The notes: generated from the sequence alone by a model not told the origin. A stretch of DNA of 64,000 nt from Paenibacillus terricola (GCF_014779765.1 NZ_JACXZA010000004.1:248001-312000); one strand, 5' to 3'; positions 42,715 through 52,094 are shown, counted from the stretch's first letter. Numbers and translations are program-made.

Positions 42715-43572
42715 ATGGCATTGGTTTCGATGAAAGAAATGCTTATCAAAGCTCTGGCGGAAGGTTATGCAGTTGGTCAATTCAACATCAATAACCTCGA
42801 GTGGACGCAAGCGATCCTGGCGGCAGCTCAAGAAGAGAAATCGCCAGTTATTCTGGGCGTATCCGAAGGCGCAGCTCGTTACATGGGCGGCTTCAAAGTT
42901 GTTACGGCAATCGTTAAATCCCTGATCGAAGAAGGTAACATCACGGTTCCAGTGGCAATCCACCTCGACCATGGTTCTAGCGTTGACAAATGTAAAGCGG
43001 CTATCGACGCAGGCTTCACGTCTGTTATGATCGACGCTTCGCATGATCCGATCGAAGAGAACATCCGCATCACTTCGGAAGTTGTTGAATACGCTCATGC
43101 ACGCGGCGTTTCGGTAGAAGCTGAAGTTGGTACGGTTGGCGGCCAAGAGGACGACGTAGTAGCTGAAGGCGTTATCTACGCTGATATCAATGAGTGCAAA
43201 GCGATCGTTGAACGCACAGGCATCGACTGCCTCGCGCCAGCGCTTGGTTCCGTTCATGGTCCTTACAAAGGCGAGCCTAAACTGGGCTTTGCTGAAATGG
43301 AAGAAATCTGCAAAACGATCAGCCTGCCACTCGTATTGCACGGCGGCACAGGTATCCCTACGGAGCACATCCAAAAGGCGATCGCACGCGGTACGGCTAA
43401 AATCAACGTTAACACGGAAAACCAAATCGCATTCACGAAAGTTGCTCGTGAGATCCTCACGAACGACCATGACGTTTACGATCCACGTAAATTCCTGGCT
43501 CCAGGCCGTGAAGCGATCAAAACGACGGTTATCGGTAAAATCCGCGAGTTCGGTTCGTCGAACAAAGCGTAA
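42715..43572 (+). CDS. fbaA: Class II fructose-1,6-bisphosphate aldolase
   Basis: 285 residues. Zinc-dependent cleavage of fructose-1,6-bisphosphate to two triose phosphates, central to glycolysis and gluconeogenesis. Seen motifs: [26 protein letters not shown] (zinc-ligand His), [28 protein letters not shown] and [10 protein letters not shown] (second zinc site and phosphate loop), then [20 protein letters not shown] lies nine bases before the ATG. Codon use looks strongly optimised, as expected for a highly expressed gene. Monocistronic with two palindromic elements upstream. Confidence 0.97.
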   Translation: MALVSMKEMLIKALAEGYAVGQFNINNLEWTQAILAAAQEEKSPVILGVSEGAARYMGGFKVVTAIVKSLIEEGNITVPVAIHLDHGSSVDKCKAAIDAGFTSVMIDASHDPIEENIRITSEVVEYAHARGVSVEAEVGTVGGQEDDVVAEGVIYADINECKAIVERTGIDCLAPALGSVHGPYKGEPKLGFAEMEEICKTISLPLVLHGGTGIPTEHIQKAIARGTAKINVNTENQIAFTKVAREILTNDHDVYDPRKFLAPGREAIKTTVIGKIREFGSSNKA

Positions 43573-43588
43573 TCCATATACAATGGAC

Positions 43589-43631
43589 AAGGGTTGGACC
43601 CGCTGCATCAGCAGTGGTCCAGCCCTTTTTA
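43589..43631 (+). terminator. Terminator after fbaA
   Basis: AAGGGTTGGACC-CGCTG / AGCAG-TGGTCCAGCCCTT with CATC loop and TTTTTAT following. Confidence 0.92.
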
Positions 43632-43739
43632 TATGCCGTATAGAAGCGCCGCTGCCCTTGTTCATGCTGAAAATGGTGTTGTGCGGAAATATATGATAGT
43701 GTGATGATAGATGCAGTTAACGACGAGGGAGTGAACGAC

Positions 43740-44096
43740 GTGATTACGATCACGATGCCAGCAATGGATGTTTCGATCGAGAAGCAGAAGAACCCGCAGA
43801 TGAGCAACATTTATGGGTTTACCGATTTCCATCTCATCACGCGGGAGAAGGGCGGTATTTTCTTATTCTACAATGACCGGCAGGAGCTGCTGTTCGTTGG
43901 GAAGGCGCGCAAGCTGCGGCCGCGGATCAAGAAGCACTTTGAAGATACCGTATCGCCGATGAAGAACTACCGTGATGAGGTAGCAACCATCGAGGTTTAT
44001 GTTGTTGAGGATGCGGTTGAACGTGAAATATACGAGACCTATATCATCAATAAATACCGCGCGAAGTACAACGTGGAGAAGGTACTGTACAAGTAA
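43740..44096 (+). CDS. GIY-YIG nuclease domain protein
   Basis: 118 residues. GGIFLFYNDRQELLFVGKAR is a GIY-YIG-like two-strand core with an F-L-F/F-V-G variant of the signature, followed by KLRPRIKKHFED (Arg helix) and the catalytic-type Glu in EREIYETYIINKYRAKYN, closest in layout to the UvrC N-terminal domain. The first Tyr of the signature is Phe here, so activity is uncertain. GTG 43740 is chosen eight bases after GAGGGAG; the GTG at 43731 overlaps that site. Stand-alone, not next to DNA-repair genes. Confidence 0.8.
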   Translation: MITITMPAMDVSIEKQKNPQMSNIYGFTDFHLITREKGGIFLFYNDRQELLFVGKARKLRPRIKKHFEDTVSPMKNYRDEVATIEVYVVEDAVEREIYETYIINKYRAKYNVEKVLYK

Positions 44097-44112
44097 AATA
44101 ATGCTCACATAC

Positions 44113-44146
44113 AAAAGCGCTGCAGAATCATTCTGCAGCGCTTTTG
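44113..44146. terminator. Bidirectional terminator
   Basis: AAAAGCGCTGCAGAA / TTCTGCAGCGCTTTT, fully symmetric, between the GIY-YIG gene and the convergent DUF2752 gene. Confidence 0.92.
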
Positions 44147-44153
44147 TTCCTGT

Positions 44154-44582
44154 TTAATCGATGATAGTCGGGGCTAAGAAGTCGCCGATCGGAATATTGC
44201 GAACGATGCCGAACGCAATCGTGAGGGTTAGCATGACCGCCATTACGGCACGTCCTGCCCGTCGATGCTGCAGTCTCATGCACAGCCAGTAGACCGCATA
44301 CATTGGAGCAAGCGTGAAGACCAGCGGATTATACCGGAGCGCTTGGGCAACTTGACCATGCAGCAGGCTGAGCGCTGCCCGCGTAATGCCGCAGCCAGGG
44401 CAGTATAAACCCGTTACAAGGTGGAACACGCAAGGGATGCCGATATCTGTAAGCGGAAGCCATATCAGCAAGTACAGCAGACCGGCACAGGCGATTAGTG
44501 AACCGCGGATCAGAAGGCGACGCCCCGCCGGATCAACTGAGAGGTTACGCCAACCGGTTAACATCCAATTGTACGATTGCAT
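44154..44582 (-). CDS. DUF2752 membrane protein
   Basis: 142 residues with about three membrane helices. It carries LVTGLYCPGCGITRAALSLL, the DUF2752 hallmark C-P-x-C-G-x-T-R, then RYNPLVFTLAPMYAVYWL. It overlaps the end of the upstream DUF4234 gene by 38 bases and has no good SD of its own, so it is probably coupled to it. ATG 44564 is an alternative start. The role of the family is not known. Confidence 0.85.
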   Translation of the reverse strand: MQSYNWMLTGWRNLSVDPAGRRLLIRGSLIACAGLLYLLIWLPLTDIGIPCVFHLVTGLYCPGCGITRAALSLLHGQVAQALRYNPLVFTLAPMYAVYWLCMRLQHRRAGRAVMAVMLTLTIAFGIVRNIPIGDFLAPTIID

Positions 44583-44889
44583 AAGTCACAATGCCGAGAC
44601 CGAAGAAATTCAATACGAGGTACAAGATCGAGTTGTCGGATGCGATCATGCCGCGTTGACGTTGCGCTTCTTGCACTTGTTTACCAACCTGGTAAGCCCA
44701 CACATAGGACCAGATGCCGCAAGTGACAAGCGTAAGCAGGAAGTGCTTGCCTCCCGTAAAGTTATGATCTCCGCTTAATTTGCCCACATCATTGGTCAAT
44801 ACAATGAACCAATAAATACCGTAGATGCCGCACGTAATCAGAGTAAGGATAATAGATACTGCAATATTTCTTTGTGTGACATGAACCAT
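44545..44889 (-). CDS. DUF4234 membrane protein
   Basis: 114 residues, with helices IAVSIILTLITCGIYGIYWF and FLLTLVTCGIWSYVWAYQVG, the repeated T-C-G-I-W/Y motif of DUF4234, and a third near the C-terminus. AGGATGG precedes ATG 44889. Forms an overlapping pair with the DUF2752 gene, an association that is common in Firmicutes and Actinobacteria. Function unknown; both look like small integral membrane partners. Confidence 0.85.
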   Translation of the reverse strand: MVHVTQRNIAVSIILTLITCGIYGIYWFIVLTNDVGKLSGDHNFTGGKHFLLTLVTCGIWSYVWAYQVGKQVQEAQRQRGMIASDNSILYLVLNFFGLGIVTYAIVQLDVNRLA

Positions 44890-45054
44890 TGGACACCATC
44901 CTGAACGTATTTTTACAAGGTCATCTACTATAAGAGAGCAGAACCTATTATTCCTATATCGACATCGAATTGATAGTTCTTTAGATCTACTGGTTGACGC
45001 TCTAACATTTTGAAATTAACATATGGGATATTATAGGGAACGGGGGATGCATCT

Positions 45055-46077
45055 TTGATCAGTCCTAGTAGAGAAGAAGAACGCTTAGCAGCATCCGCTG
45101 CAGACAAGTACGGTTTCAGCATGGAACGAGTTCGTTATCTCGGAGGAAGCCAGAATCAAATATATGCATACGAGCATGAGGGAAATGCCTATATCATTAG
45201 ATTTACGCCGGTGAGCAACCGCACCGAGCAGCAAGTGCTAAGTGAATTGGACTGGATCCAGTATCTTGCTGATAATGGAATCGCCGTATCTGCGCCTGTG
45301 TTATCGCTCGACGGCAAGTTGACCGAGCAGATCATGCTGGCGGATGGTAGTGCTTGTCACTGTATCGTATTCGGGCGAGCGCCAGGCAAACAAGTGCCGT
45401 ATCCTGATTGTCTGAAGGATAATGCCCTGTACGAGCGGCTTGGCGAACTAACGGGCAGACTTCATGCCTTGTCGCGCACTTATCAGCCGTCGGATGACGC
45501 GATGACACGTCGGCATGATTGGAGCGACAACTGGTTTCTTCGCCATATTGACCTGATTCCAGCAACACAGCATTTGGTCCGCAGTAGTTATAACCGACTG
45601 CTGGACGAGCTGCGGGCTTTGTCGCAGGACCCAGAAGCGTATGGGCTCATACATGGCGATATAAACGTAGGCAATTTCACGGTGGATGAGCAGGGAACCA
45701 TCACGTTGTTTGATTTTGATGAAGCCGAGTACAGCTGGTTTGTCGAGGATATTGCGATTCAACTGTATTACCTCGTCTATGTCTATGGGGGAGAAGAGGG
45801 AAGAGCGAGCCGCAAAGAGCAGGCAGGTCGCTTCATGGAGCATTTCATGCAGGGTTATGAACGCGAGTATAGGCTGGACCGTCAGTGGCTGCGCTTGATG
45901 CCGCTGTTCCTACGCGTACGGGAGCTGATTGTTTACATCGGAGCGTTCCGACGCTGGGATGGCGTTGATGAGACGTTCAGCAGTTCAGACAATCAATGGT
46001 TCAAGGATTGGATTGCGGAGAGTCGGCACCGCATTGAGCAGGGCATTCCGATCGTCGATATTTGGACGGAGCAATAA
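45055..46077 (+). CDS. Aminoglycoside phosphotransferase-family kinase
   Basis: 340 residues, APH/homoserine-kinase-II fold. Catalytic loop GLIHGDINVGNF (about 199-210) with Asp, followed by LFDFDEAEYSWFVEDIA holding the metal-binding Asp. The N-lobe has YIIRFTPVSNRTEQQVLSEL. Such proteins phosphorylate small molecules (homoserine, choline, antibiotics) or, as SrkA, proteins. TTG 45055 is behind GGGGGAT. Substrate unknown; monocistronic and ended by the hairpin at 46110. Confidence 0.88.
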   Translation: MISPSREEERLAASAADKYGFSMERVRYLGGSQNQIYAYEHEGNAYIIRFTPVSNRTEQQVLSELDWIQYLADNGIAVSAPVLSLDGKLTEQIMLADGSACHCIVFGRAPGKQVPYPDCLKDNALYERLGELTGRLHALSRTYQPSDDAMTRRHDWSDNWFLRHIDLIPATQHLVRSSYNRLLDELRALSQDPEAYGLIHGDINVGNFTVDEQGTITLFDFDEAEYSWFVEDIAIQLYYLVYVYGGEEGRASRKEQAGRFMEHFMQGYEREYRLDRQWLRLMPLFLRVRELIVYIGAFRRWDGVDETFSSSDNQWFKDWIAESRHRIEQGIPIVDIWTEQ

Positions 46078-46109
46078 TAAGCATTACGGACTTTCCCATT
46101 CATGCACAA

Positions 46110-46160
46110 AAGCCTCCAGAATAACCGCGCCGTTGAGGCGCGGAGGATTCTGGAGGCTTC
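46110..46160. terminator. Bidirectional terminator
   Basis: AAGCCTCCAGAAT pairs with ATTCTGGAGGCTT, inner CCGCGCC / GGCGCGG. Between convergent genes. Confidence 0.9.
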
Positions 46161-46189
46161 TTCCTACTGTAATGATGAAGTCCGGTAGA

Positions 46190-47479
46190 CTATTGCTTCT
46201 CTACCGTGTATCCGTCTTTCGTCAACTGCGTGACGATGCCGTCATCGCCAATCATATGCAGGCTGCCGACTGCGACGAAATACGTCTTGTGCTCGGTGCT
46301 GTTCAGGAAGCCCTCAATCTTGTTGGTCATTCCTTTATTGCGATCGGCGATGAACGCTTGGTAGTATTCATGATCTACGTTTTGCTGCGCATTCGTGAGC
46401 GTAAGAAGTGTAGTCTCATCTCCAGTCTTCCACATGTTGAGTAGCGCGTCGACTGCGTTCTGGTCTTCACCTGAGCTAGGATCGTTATAAGCTTTGATTG
46501 CATCGACCAATAGGCTTTCCTGTAGGTCTGCAGAGAGATTATCGAATAGGCCATATTGTTGTTCGGCCGTCTCCAGCTGAACAATTGGTTTACTCGATTT
46601 CAGAGCTTGCTGCATCAAGTACTGGTCAATGCCGAGCTCAGCCTGGTAGCCGGCATCGCTGATCATTAATGAAGGGATTGTTAGGGAAACAACCCACGGC
46701 TCATATTTGTCCAGCGTGTTCTCGGGAGCCCCTAGGCCCTTCAGAATAGCAGTAACTCCTTTATAGGTGTCGGCCGATACATGATCTTTCAGCGTGGTGC
46801 CGTCTTTATAAGTGCCTAAGTCATCGAGGATTGCGCCGATTTGCTCCTGCGTGTACTGCGTCAAATCAACCTCGACGCCAAGGTAGTCGGCGGACTTGAA
46901 GGCCGCTTCAAGCTCTGGGCGAAGCGGATACGTCGCTTTGTCGGCCACGTGGATCGTGCCGAGCAGGTAGACCGTGTTTCCGTTCTTCTCGACCTTCCAC
47001 ATAAATCCCTTGCTTTGTGCAGCCGCTTGGACCACAGGGGATGTCAGCGAAATGGTATGCGTGGCTTGCGCCCAGCTTACATTGTAGCCGGTCGACTGGC
47101 CAACGAAGCGCAGCGGTACGAAGGTGACGTTATGGACGATGCGGGCCGCAGTCGTGAGCGTCACCTTCTCGCCGTTAACGGTTGCTGTTTTGCTGCCGAT
47201 TTGCAGGCTGAAGGATAAGTCGCCTTTGGCGCCGGATACGGTTTTTGTCGTGTTATTCCATGACAGGTCGATGCTCAGCGTCTCAAATAAGGAACGCATA
47301 GGTACAAACGTTGTACCGTTGTCGACGAATGGCTCTGCCGAGCCCTCGCCTAGTTGGATCGGCTTGCCGTCCAGCAGGACCGTTGTGGATGGCTGCGCAG
47401 CAGCATAGCTGGTCGCCGAGAAGACGGATAACATGACGATTAGTGCAAGCAATAGAGAACTTAACTTTTTCAATTTCAT
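46190..47479 (-). CDS. Exported TraB/GumN-family protein with copper-amine-oxidase-N domain
   Basis: 429 residues. Signal peptide (about 1-28: KLSSLLLALIVMLSVFSATS), then two copper-amine-oxidase N-terminal-like repeats (GTTFVPMRSLFETL and NVTFVPLRFVGQSTG, the usual Paenibacillus surface module), then a TraB/GumN domain starting VYLLGTIHVADKATY and ending YFVAVGSLHMIGDDGIV. The TraB/TIKI fold includes metal-dependent proteases with conserved G-x-x-H motifs, both present here. ATG 47479 has AAGGAG upstream. Probably cell-wall associated. Exact activity unknown. Confidence 0.88.
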   Translation of the reverse strand: MKLKKLSSLLLALIVMLSVFSATSYAAAQPSTTVLLDGKPIQLGEGSAEPFVDNGTTFVPMRSLFETLSIDLSWNNTTKTVSGAKGDLSFSLQIGSKTATVNGEKVTLTTAARIVHNVTFVPLRFVGQSTGYNVSWAQATHTISLTSPVVQAAAQSKGFMWKVEKNGNTVYLLGTIHVADKATYPLRPELEAAFKSADYLGVEVDLTQYTQEQIGAILDDLGTYKDGTTLKDHVSADTYKGVTAILKGLGAPENTLDKYEPWVVSLTIPSLMISDAGYQAELGIDQYLMQQALKSSKPIVQLETAEQQYGLFDNLSADLQESLLVDAIKAYNDPSSGEDQNAVDALLNMWKTGDETTLLTLTNAQQNVDHEYYQAFIADRNKGMTNKIEGFLNSTEHKTYFVAVGSLHMIGDDGIVTQLTKDGYTVEKQ

Positions 47480-47818
47480 GCGGACGTAATCTCCTTCATT
47501 CGTTGGAATGTCTGACTGATGGCCAGATGGAGTGGATTCGACACTGGATAACCAAATTCCTTTTGCTGGAAAATGGTTGTGATCCATTTTGACTACTTAA
47601 ATTCCACATGTTCAAACAATATCCACAAATTTACTTGCGAGTACTCGAGTTGGCTGCACGCAAGTTTACACGGCAGGACCAGCGGTTATGGTCGTTCCTC
47701 TTTAGGAGATGGGATACTCTGATTATCCATTCATGTTATTGACGTTTACGTTAGCGTTAGTATTGGGTTATAATAAGAATAGCAAGGACGAAACCATTGT
47801 CGAGGAGGCGCATACCAG
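47480..47818. other. Intergenic region between divergent TraB-like and UspA genes
   Basis: About 340 bases holding two divergent promoters that I cannot place with confidence. A TATAAT is at 47769-47774 ahead of the UspA gene, but the nearest TTGACG (47739-47744) is too far away for a standard spacer. No ORF or hairpin of note. Confidence 0.45.
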
Positions 47819-48238
47819 ATGTATAACCGAATTGTTGTTCCGATTGACGGGTCACCGCAAGCATGGAAGGCACTCGATCATGCCATTGATCTGGCTCATG
47901 CGCACTCATCTGTTCGTTTGACCGCACTTCACGTCGACGCATCCGTTTCCCTGAATGAGCCGGTATTTGGAACAGAGCTGGATCATGCTGTTGCTGCAGA
48001 GGACAAGCAAGTAATCGATTCTGCGATTCGCAAGCTTACGTCGGCTGGCGTAAATTTTCAAGCGATGCATCAGTCAGGAAGCCCATCTGAAGTGATCTGT
48101 CAGACCGCCACACAAGAGCAAGCGGATCTCATTGTAATGGGCAGCCGAGGACTTGGCCTTGTGAAGGAAATGCTGCTCGGAAGTGTGAGTCATGCCGTCG
48201 CCCAGCACGCGATTTGCCCTGTACTGCTAGTCAAATAA
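47819..48238 (+). CDS. Universal stress protein, UspA family
   Basis: 139 residues. NRIVVPIDGSPQAWKALDHA forms the first strand and nucleotide loop; the ATP-binding motif G-x2-G-x9-G-S/T is present as VMGSRGLGLVKEMLLGSVS near residue 110-128, then ICPVLLVK. GAGGAGG is correctly spaced before ATG 47819. Cytoplasmic and induced by stress in known cases. Monocistronic. Confidence 0.94.
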   Translation: MYNRIVVPIDGSPQAWKALDHAIDLAHAHSSVRLTALHVDASVSLNEPVFGTELDHAVAAEDKQVIDSAIRKLTSAGVNFQAMHQSGSPSEVICQTATQEQADLIVMGSRGLGLVKEMLLGSVSHAVAQHAICPVLLVK

Positions 48239-48268
48239 TGATTGTCCGATTGTAGGATAACGATGATA

Positions 48269-48315
48269 AAAAGGACCTCAGTCTCGCTATACAGCGAGGG
48301 ACTGAGGTCCTTTCA
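48269..48315. terminator. Bidirectional terminator
   Basis: AAAGGACCTCAGTC / GACTGAGGTCCTTT with inner TCGC / GCGA; between uspA and the convergent chemoreceptor gene. Confidence 0.92.
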
Positions 48316-48352
48316 TATGTATGTGCAATTCCTGAGATCGGCGGGACCGTTG

Positions 48353-49819
48353 TTACTTCCGATCGGTCATTCGGCTAAGATCCGAGGTCAGCTTGTCCAA
48401 CTGCAGGAAGCTCTCGACAACCTCGAGAATGCGGCTGTCCTGCGTAGTCATGCTGGCAGACATCTCCTCAATCGAGGCCATATTCTCCTCGGTAATGCTT
48501 GCGATCGTTACGATCTGGTCCGTAATCCGCGTATACTGTTCATGCAGCTCGTTCGCGGATCGATCCACCTGTGACGATTGCTGCTCCAGATGGATGGCGT
48601 CTTGGGTGAGCGAGCGCATAACTTCGACAACCTTCTGTACGGCAGTGCTGCCATCTGCGACCGACTGCTGGCCTTGAAGTACCTGCTCGGCGGCTTGAAG
48701 CGTTTTCGATCGGATGCTCTCTAGAATCGTTTCAATCTCCTCTGTCGACTGCTGCGAGGTTTCAGCGAGCTTGCGGATTTCGTGCGATACGACGCCAAAG
48801 CCTTTGCCATGCTCGCCTGCGCGCGCAGCCTCGATCGCGGCATTCAGAGCAAGCAGGTTCGTCTGGGTGGAAATATGCTTGATCGTTGCGAGGATATCGC
48901 TGATTTGCGTGTTCTGCTCGCCAAGCTCATTCATCAGCTTCGCTGCCGTGTCGATCGTCCCGTGCACTTGCTTCATCTGCGTATCCAGCGATTCCGCTTC
49001 TTCGCTGCCAACCTTCGTCAGCTGTGCCGAGCTTACGGAGAGCTGCGTCATCTCTGTCGAGCGGTCAGCAAGGGATGTAACGGATTGCTCAATGTAGCGA
49101 ATGGACTCGCTAATATCGTTGATGCTGGATGTCTGTGTTTCAATGCTGGACGTAATCTCTGTGAAGGCGGTCGTTACTTCTTTGGAGATTGTGCCTGTGG
49201 AAGTGATGTTTGTTTTCAGGTTGGAACTGAAGTCATTGAGCATAGAGACCGAAGCAGATACTTGACCGACGAGATCGAGCGAATGGTTCTTCTCTTGAAT
49301 GGCTTCCTCACGCTGCTTGAATACTTCATTCTGCAGACGTTCGCTGAACCTTGTTGAAGCGAAGAGCGGGATGGCAATCATGAAGAAGTACATGAACATC
49401 GTCACGATGTCGTTCTCGCCGAATACCTCTGCCCCGTATTGTTCAAATAGCACAACCGTAAGCGCAGCGCCCATCAATGAGGAAAACGCAATTGCCCGGG
49501 AGCTGGAGTACAATGTCATAATGGCCAGATTGACATAGACAAGGAAGTAGGTCGTAATGATTGGACCCGTATAAACCAATAAATACGTTAGAACTGTCAC
49601 GATCGTTGAGATGAAATACATGATGTACTCGGTCAACCAGCGTTTCATGTGCAGGATCGTCGTTAATCCGCATGTAATCGTCCCGACGATTGCGAGCATG
49701 ATGATAGAGTCTGCACCCGCGTTAGTAAGAGTGTCGACGACAACCCCAAGGAGCAGCATCCCCCATATGATATAGACAAGCAGTTTGTTGCGGCGGTGCA
49801 ATGTTTCTAGAAAATCCAC
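48353..49819 (-). CDS. Methyl-accepting chemotaxis protein
   Basis: 488 residues from GTG 49819, with GGAGG seven bases upstream. The N-terminal third has about five or six membrane helices without a large outside domain, so it probably senses through the membrane or cytoplasm. From about residue 200 a long coiled-coil signalling domain follows, with the hairpin tip [20 protein letters not shown] and [18 protein letters not shown], the CheA/CheW-binding region. No HAMP motif was obvious. A CheR-like enzyme lies at 41594 and a MerR-CheY fusion at 51112. Confidence 0.93.
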   Translation of the reverse strand: MDFLETLHRRNKLLVYIIWGMLLLGVVVDTLTNAGADSIIMLAIVGTITCGLTTILHMKRWLTEYIMYFISTIVTVLTYLLVYTGPIITTYFLVYVNLAIMTLYSSSRAIAFSSLMGAALTVVLFEQYGAEVFGENDIVTMFMYFFMIAIPLFASTRFSERLQNEVFKQREEAIQEKNHSLDLVGQVSASVSMLNDFSSNLKTNITSTGTISKEVTTAFTEITSSIETQTSSINDISESIRYIEQSVTSLADRSTEMTQLSVSSAQLTKVGSEEAESLDTQMKQVHGTIDTAAKLMNELGEQNTQISDILATIKHISTQTNLLALNAAIEAARAGEHGKGFGVVSHEIRKLAETSQQSTEEIETILESIRSKTLQAAEQVLQGQQSVADGSTAVQKVVEVMRSLTQDAIHLEQQSSQVDRSANELHEQYTRITDQIVTIASITEENMASIEEMSASMTTQDSRILEVVESFLQLDKLTSDLSRMTDRK

Positions 49820-50265
49820 AATTCATCCTCCTTTACTAGTTATATTTACGGATAATTAGCTCAATAATAGCACAAAGCGGCAATATTCGACATAATTTTA
49901 GTAAAATTTTGCTATTATTTGCCGGCGGCTGCGTCATTTCATAATCCGTATTATGGAACGGCTGTTTGTTTGCCGTACGCAAGTTGTGCTAACGAATCTA
50001 ACAAAACTTACTGTCACAACCTAGAAGCGATGTTGGCATTAATGAACGGAGCTATTCTTATTTGATATCGGCAGGGAATTATTAGTCGATTAGTCCACAA
50101 ATAAGATTACATGAATTCTTTACATGATCAGACGTGAAAGACTGTCTATATTAAGCTTTCTGAAGTTCGTCTGCATAGGCGGGAGAAGGTTAAGTACGGG
50201 GTAGCTGAAGGTGGAGTATGGAGAAACACATGCGTGTGTTGTCCTAAAGTGTATGTACAACGGCA
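49820..50265. other. Intergenic region upstream of the chemoreceptor
   Basis: About 445 AT-rich bases without a supported gene on either strand. It contains the chemoreceptor promoter (not placed). I see only short, imperfect repeats such as ATTCATAATCCGTATTATGGAA. Confidence 0.5.
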
Positions 50266-50304
50266 AAAGGCATCCCATCACGGGTCCCATCACGGGATGC
50301 CTTT
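50266..50304. terminator. Terminator of the low-complexity protein gene
   Basis: AAAAGGCATCCC pairs with GGGATGCCTTTC; the loop contains a tandem CCCATCACGGG repeat. Lies downstream of the minus-strand gene ending at 50353. Confidence 0.75.
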
Positions 50305-50352
50305 CTCATCTATTAGGCGGGACAATCTGAAGTCCTTACGTTGGCTCGCAAC

Positions 50353-50943
50353 TTATTTCGCGTACCATCCACCTGTGTTTTTGTGCCAAGGTTTCCAGAC
50401 GGGCTGCTTCTTACTCGACTTGTTGATGGCTTTGCCCCCGCCGCCAACTGCTTGCTGCTGCCGTGTGCCAGGGCTCTCGATGGCGGAGTTCGTGCCGCTT
50501 GTGCTGTATTTGCCGGCGCCGCTTGCTACTTGGGTAGCCGAGGCATTCGCAGCGTTCTTCGGAAGCTTCACAATCTGATCGTTGAGGACGATAATGACTT
50601 CTTTGCGGTGAGCGCGATGTGCATGCTGCTGCCCATGCTTGCTATGAGATCCATAACCGCGACCCAGACGGCTGTGTTTCTCAGGCGACCAGACATTCTT
50701 GGCGGTTCCGCCCGCACCCACGCTCTGCTGCTGCTGCGTATGCGGCGACTTGATTGCTGCGTTGCTGCCTGCCGCGCTGCTGCGTCCTGCTCCGCTTGCG
50801 AGCTGCGTCGTGTTCGGTGCATTCGTGAACTGATGGTTGACCACGAATACGAGTCTATCAATGCCGTGAAGCGGCGTCCGAGTAATGATCCGCTTGCCGC
50901 GTTTCTCAATAATAACGGTCAGACGATCCCTTCGTTTGGACAC
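50353..50943 (-). CDS. Low-complexity protein with internal duplication, possibly spore coat
   Basis: 196 residues from GTG 50943, five bases after GAGGAGGG. Two long similar units are visible: TQLASGAGRSSAAGSNAAIK with SPHTQQQQSVGAGG (first), and TQVASGAGKYSTSGTNSAIE with SPGTRQQQAVGGGG (second), each preceded by a short basic strand such as VFVVNHQF / VIIVLNDQ. Rich in Gly, Ser, Gln, His and Lys, no signal peptide. Such composition is common in spore coat or exosporium proteins, but nothing here proves it. Divergent from the MerR-CheY gene. Confidence 0.65.
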   Translation of the reverse strand: MSKRRDRLTVIIEKRGKRIITRTPLHGIDRLVFVVNHQFTNAPNTTQLASGAGRSSAAGSNAAIKSPHTQQQQSVGAGGTAKNVWSPEKHSRLGRGYGSHSKHGQQHAHRAHRKEVIIVLNDQIVKLPKNAANASATQVASGAGKYSTSGTNSAIESPGTRQQQAVGGGGKAINKSSKKQPVWKPWHKNTGGWYAK

Positions 50944-51037
50944 ATTGACCCTCCTCAATTGGACTTGATTAAGTATATGTCCTCCTCTAGCAACGGCAAG
51001 GGATGGATGCCGTCTGTATGTATTTCTATATCGGTTG

Positions 51038-51068
51038 TTGACTCTGGAGCGGCTCCAACGTTTAGAAT
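51038..51068 (+). promoter_or_regulatory. MerR-type promoter with 19-base spacer and dyad
   Basis: TTGACT (51038-51043) and TAGAAT (51063-51068) are separated by 19 bases, and the spacer holds the perfect inverted repeat TGGAGC-G-GCTCCA (51045-51057). This over-long spacer with a central dyad is the hallmark of MerR-family autoregulated promoters that are activated by DNA twisting. Confidence 0.82.
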
Positions 51069-51111
51069 GGGAATTGTTCCGGAACAAGCAAGCATCCATG
51101 GAGGTTTCTTA

Positions 51112-51999
51112 ATGTACAAAATCGGTGAGCTATCGGAAATGACAGGTCTGCAGACCGATACGATTCGTTACTATGAGAAAATCGACCTGCTGAAGCCTAG
51201 CCGCGTCGATCCTAACAATGGTTATCGTTACTACAGCAATGACAATGCGAAGCGGCTTTTTGCCATTATCGAGTGGAAGAAGTACGGCTTCAGTCTCGAC
51301 ACAATACGTGAGCTGATGCAATGCACTGATAACGAGCGGCTACGAGAAGTGTTCGGACATAAGCTCAAACAGCTAGATATGGAGCGTAATCAATTGGATA
51401 AGACGATGCGAATTCTTCAGCAGCGATTCAATGCGATGATGGAGGATTCCACTATGGGACGAAACAGAGTGCTTCTTATTGATGATTCGGCGTTCATGCG
51501 AATGATGCAGACAGATGGTTTGAACAAACACGGATATGAAGTAGTGGGCGAAGCGGAGGAGGGGGAAGCGGGAATCAAGCAATTTGAGACACTGAGCTCC
51601 GATCTAGTCGTCATAGATATTGGACTGCCCGATATGGATGGCGTGGCGGTCGCCCGTACAATACGTGAGATGGACAAAGGGGTACATATCGTAATGTGCT
51701 CTGCACGTGGGCATATCAGTCAAATCGTAGCATCCTTACAGGCGGGGGCTGACGAATTCGTCGTCAAACCGTTTCAGATGGAGACGCTGGTCGCCGCTGC
51801 GGAACGCGAGCAACGGGACGGGTACGAGGAATCTACGATGTCGGCGCTGCTGGCAGATCGTCGTATCGCCGAGAATGTGAATCATGTACTTTCTCAGCCG
51901 GTGATCGACGCTTTACTTCATGTGTGCAGAGAAGGCTTTCGACCAGGCGATGACGCTTATGAATCATTCTGGAATGATGTATCCATCATGACCCCGTAA
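51112..51999 (+). CDS. MerR-CheY fusion regulator (HTH plus response-regulator receiver)
   Basis: 295 residues. Residues 1-110 are a MerR HTH and coiled coil (MYKIGELSEMTGLQTDTIRY then GYRYYSNDNAKRL). Residues 117-232 are a CheY-like receiver with Asp124/Asp125, phospho-acceptor Asp169 (VVIDIGLPDMDG), Ser197 and Lys219 (VVKPF). A short C-terminal tail of about 60 residues follows. Normally MerR proteins carry ligand domains and receivers precede other HTH types, so this order is unusual. ATG 51112 lies six bases after GGAGG. The promoter has a MerR-type dyad. Confidence 0.9.
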   Translation: MYKIGELSEMTGLQTDTIRYYEKIDLLKPSRVDPNNGYRYYSNDNAKRLFAIIEWKKYGFSLDTIRELMQCTDNERLREVFGHKLKQLDMERNQLDKTMRILQQRFNAMMEDSTMGRNRVLLIDDSAFMRMMQTDGLNKHGYEVVGEAEEGEAGIKQFETLSSDLVVIDIGLPDMDGVAVARTIREMDKGVHIVMCSARGHISQIVASLQAGADEFVVKPFQMETLVAAAEREQRDGYEESTMSALLADRRIAENVNHVLSQPVIDALLHVCREGFRPGDDAYESFWNDVSIMTP

Positions 52000-52021
52000 T
52001 GAGAAGAAGAGAATCAACAAA

Positions 52022-52069
52022 AACCAGCGGCGGCCCTAGACCTTATCCGGTCCTGGGCTGCCGCTGGTT
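52022..52069. terminator. Bidirectional terminator
   Basis: AACCAGCGGCGGCCC pairs with GGGCTGCCGCTGGTT; loop contains a second short GGACC-type stem. Between convergent genes. Confidence 0.85.
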
Positions 52070-52094
52070 CATCTCTCGGTTATGCAGCTGCTGT

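Noticed and set aside
42565-43665. Minus-strand ORF of 366 codons across fbaA
   Set aside because: Antisense shadow in a gene with highly biased codons; no SD or motif.
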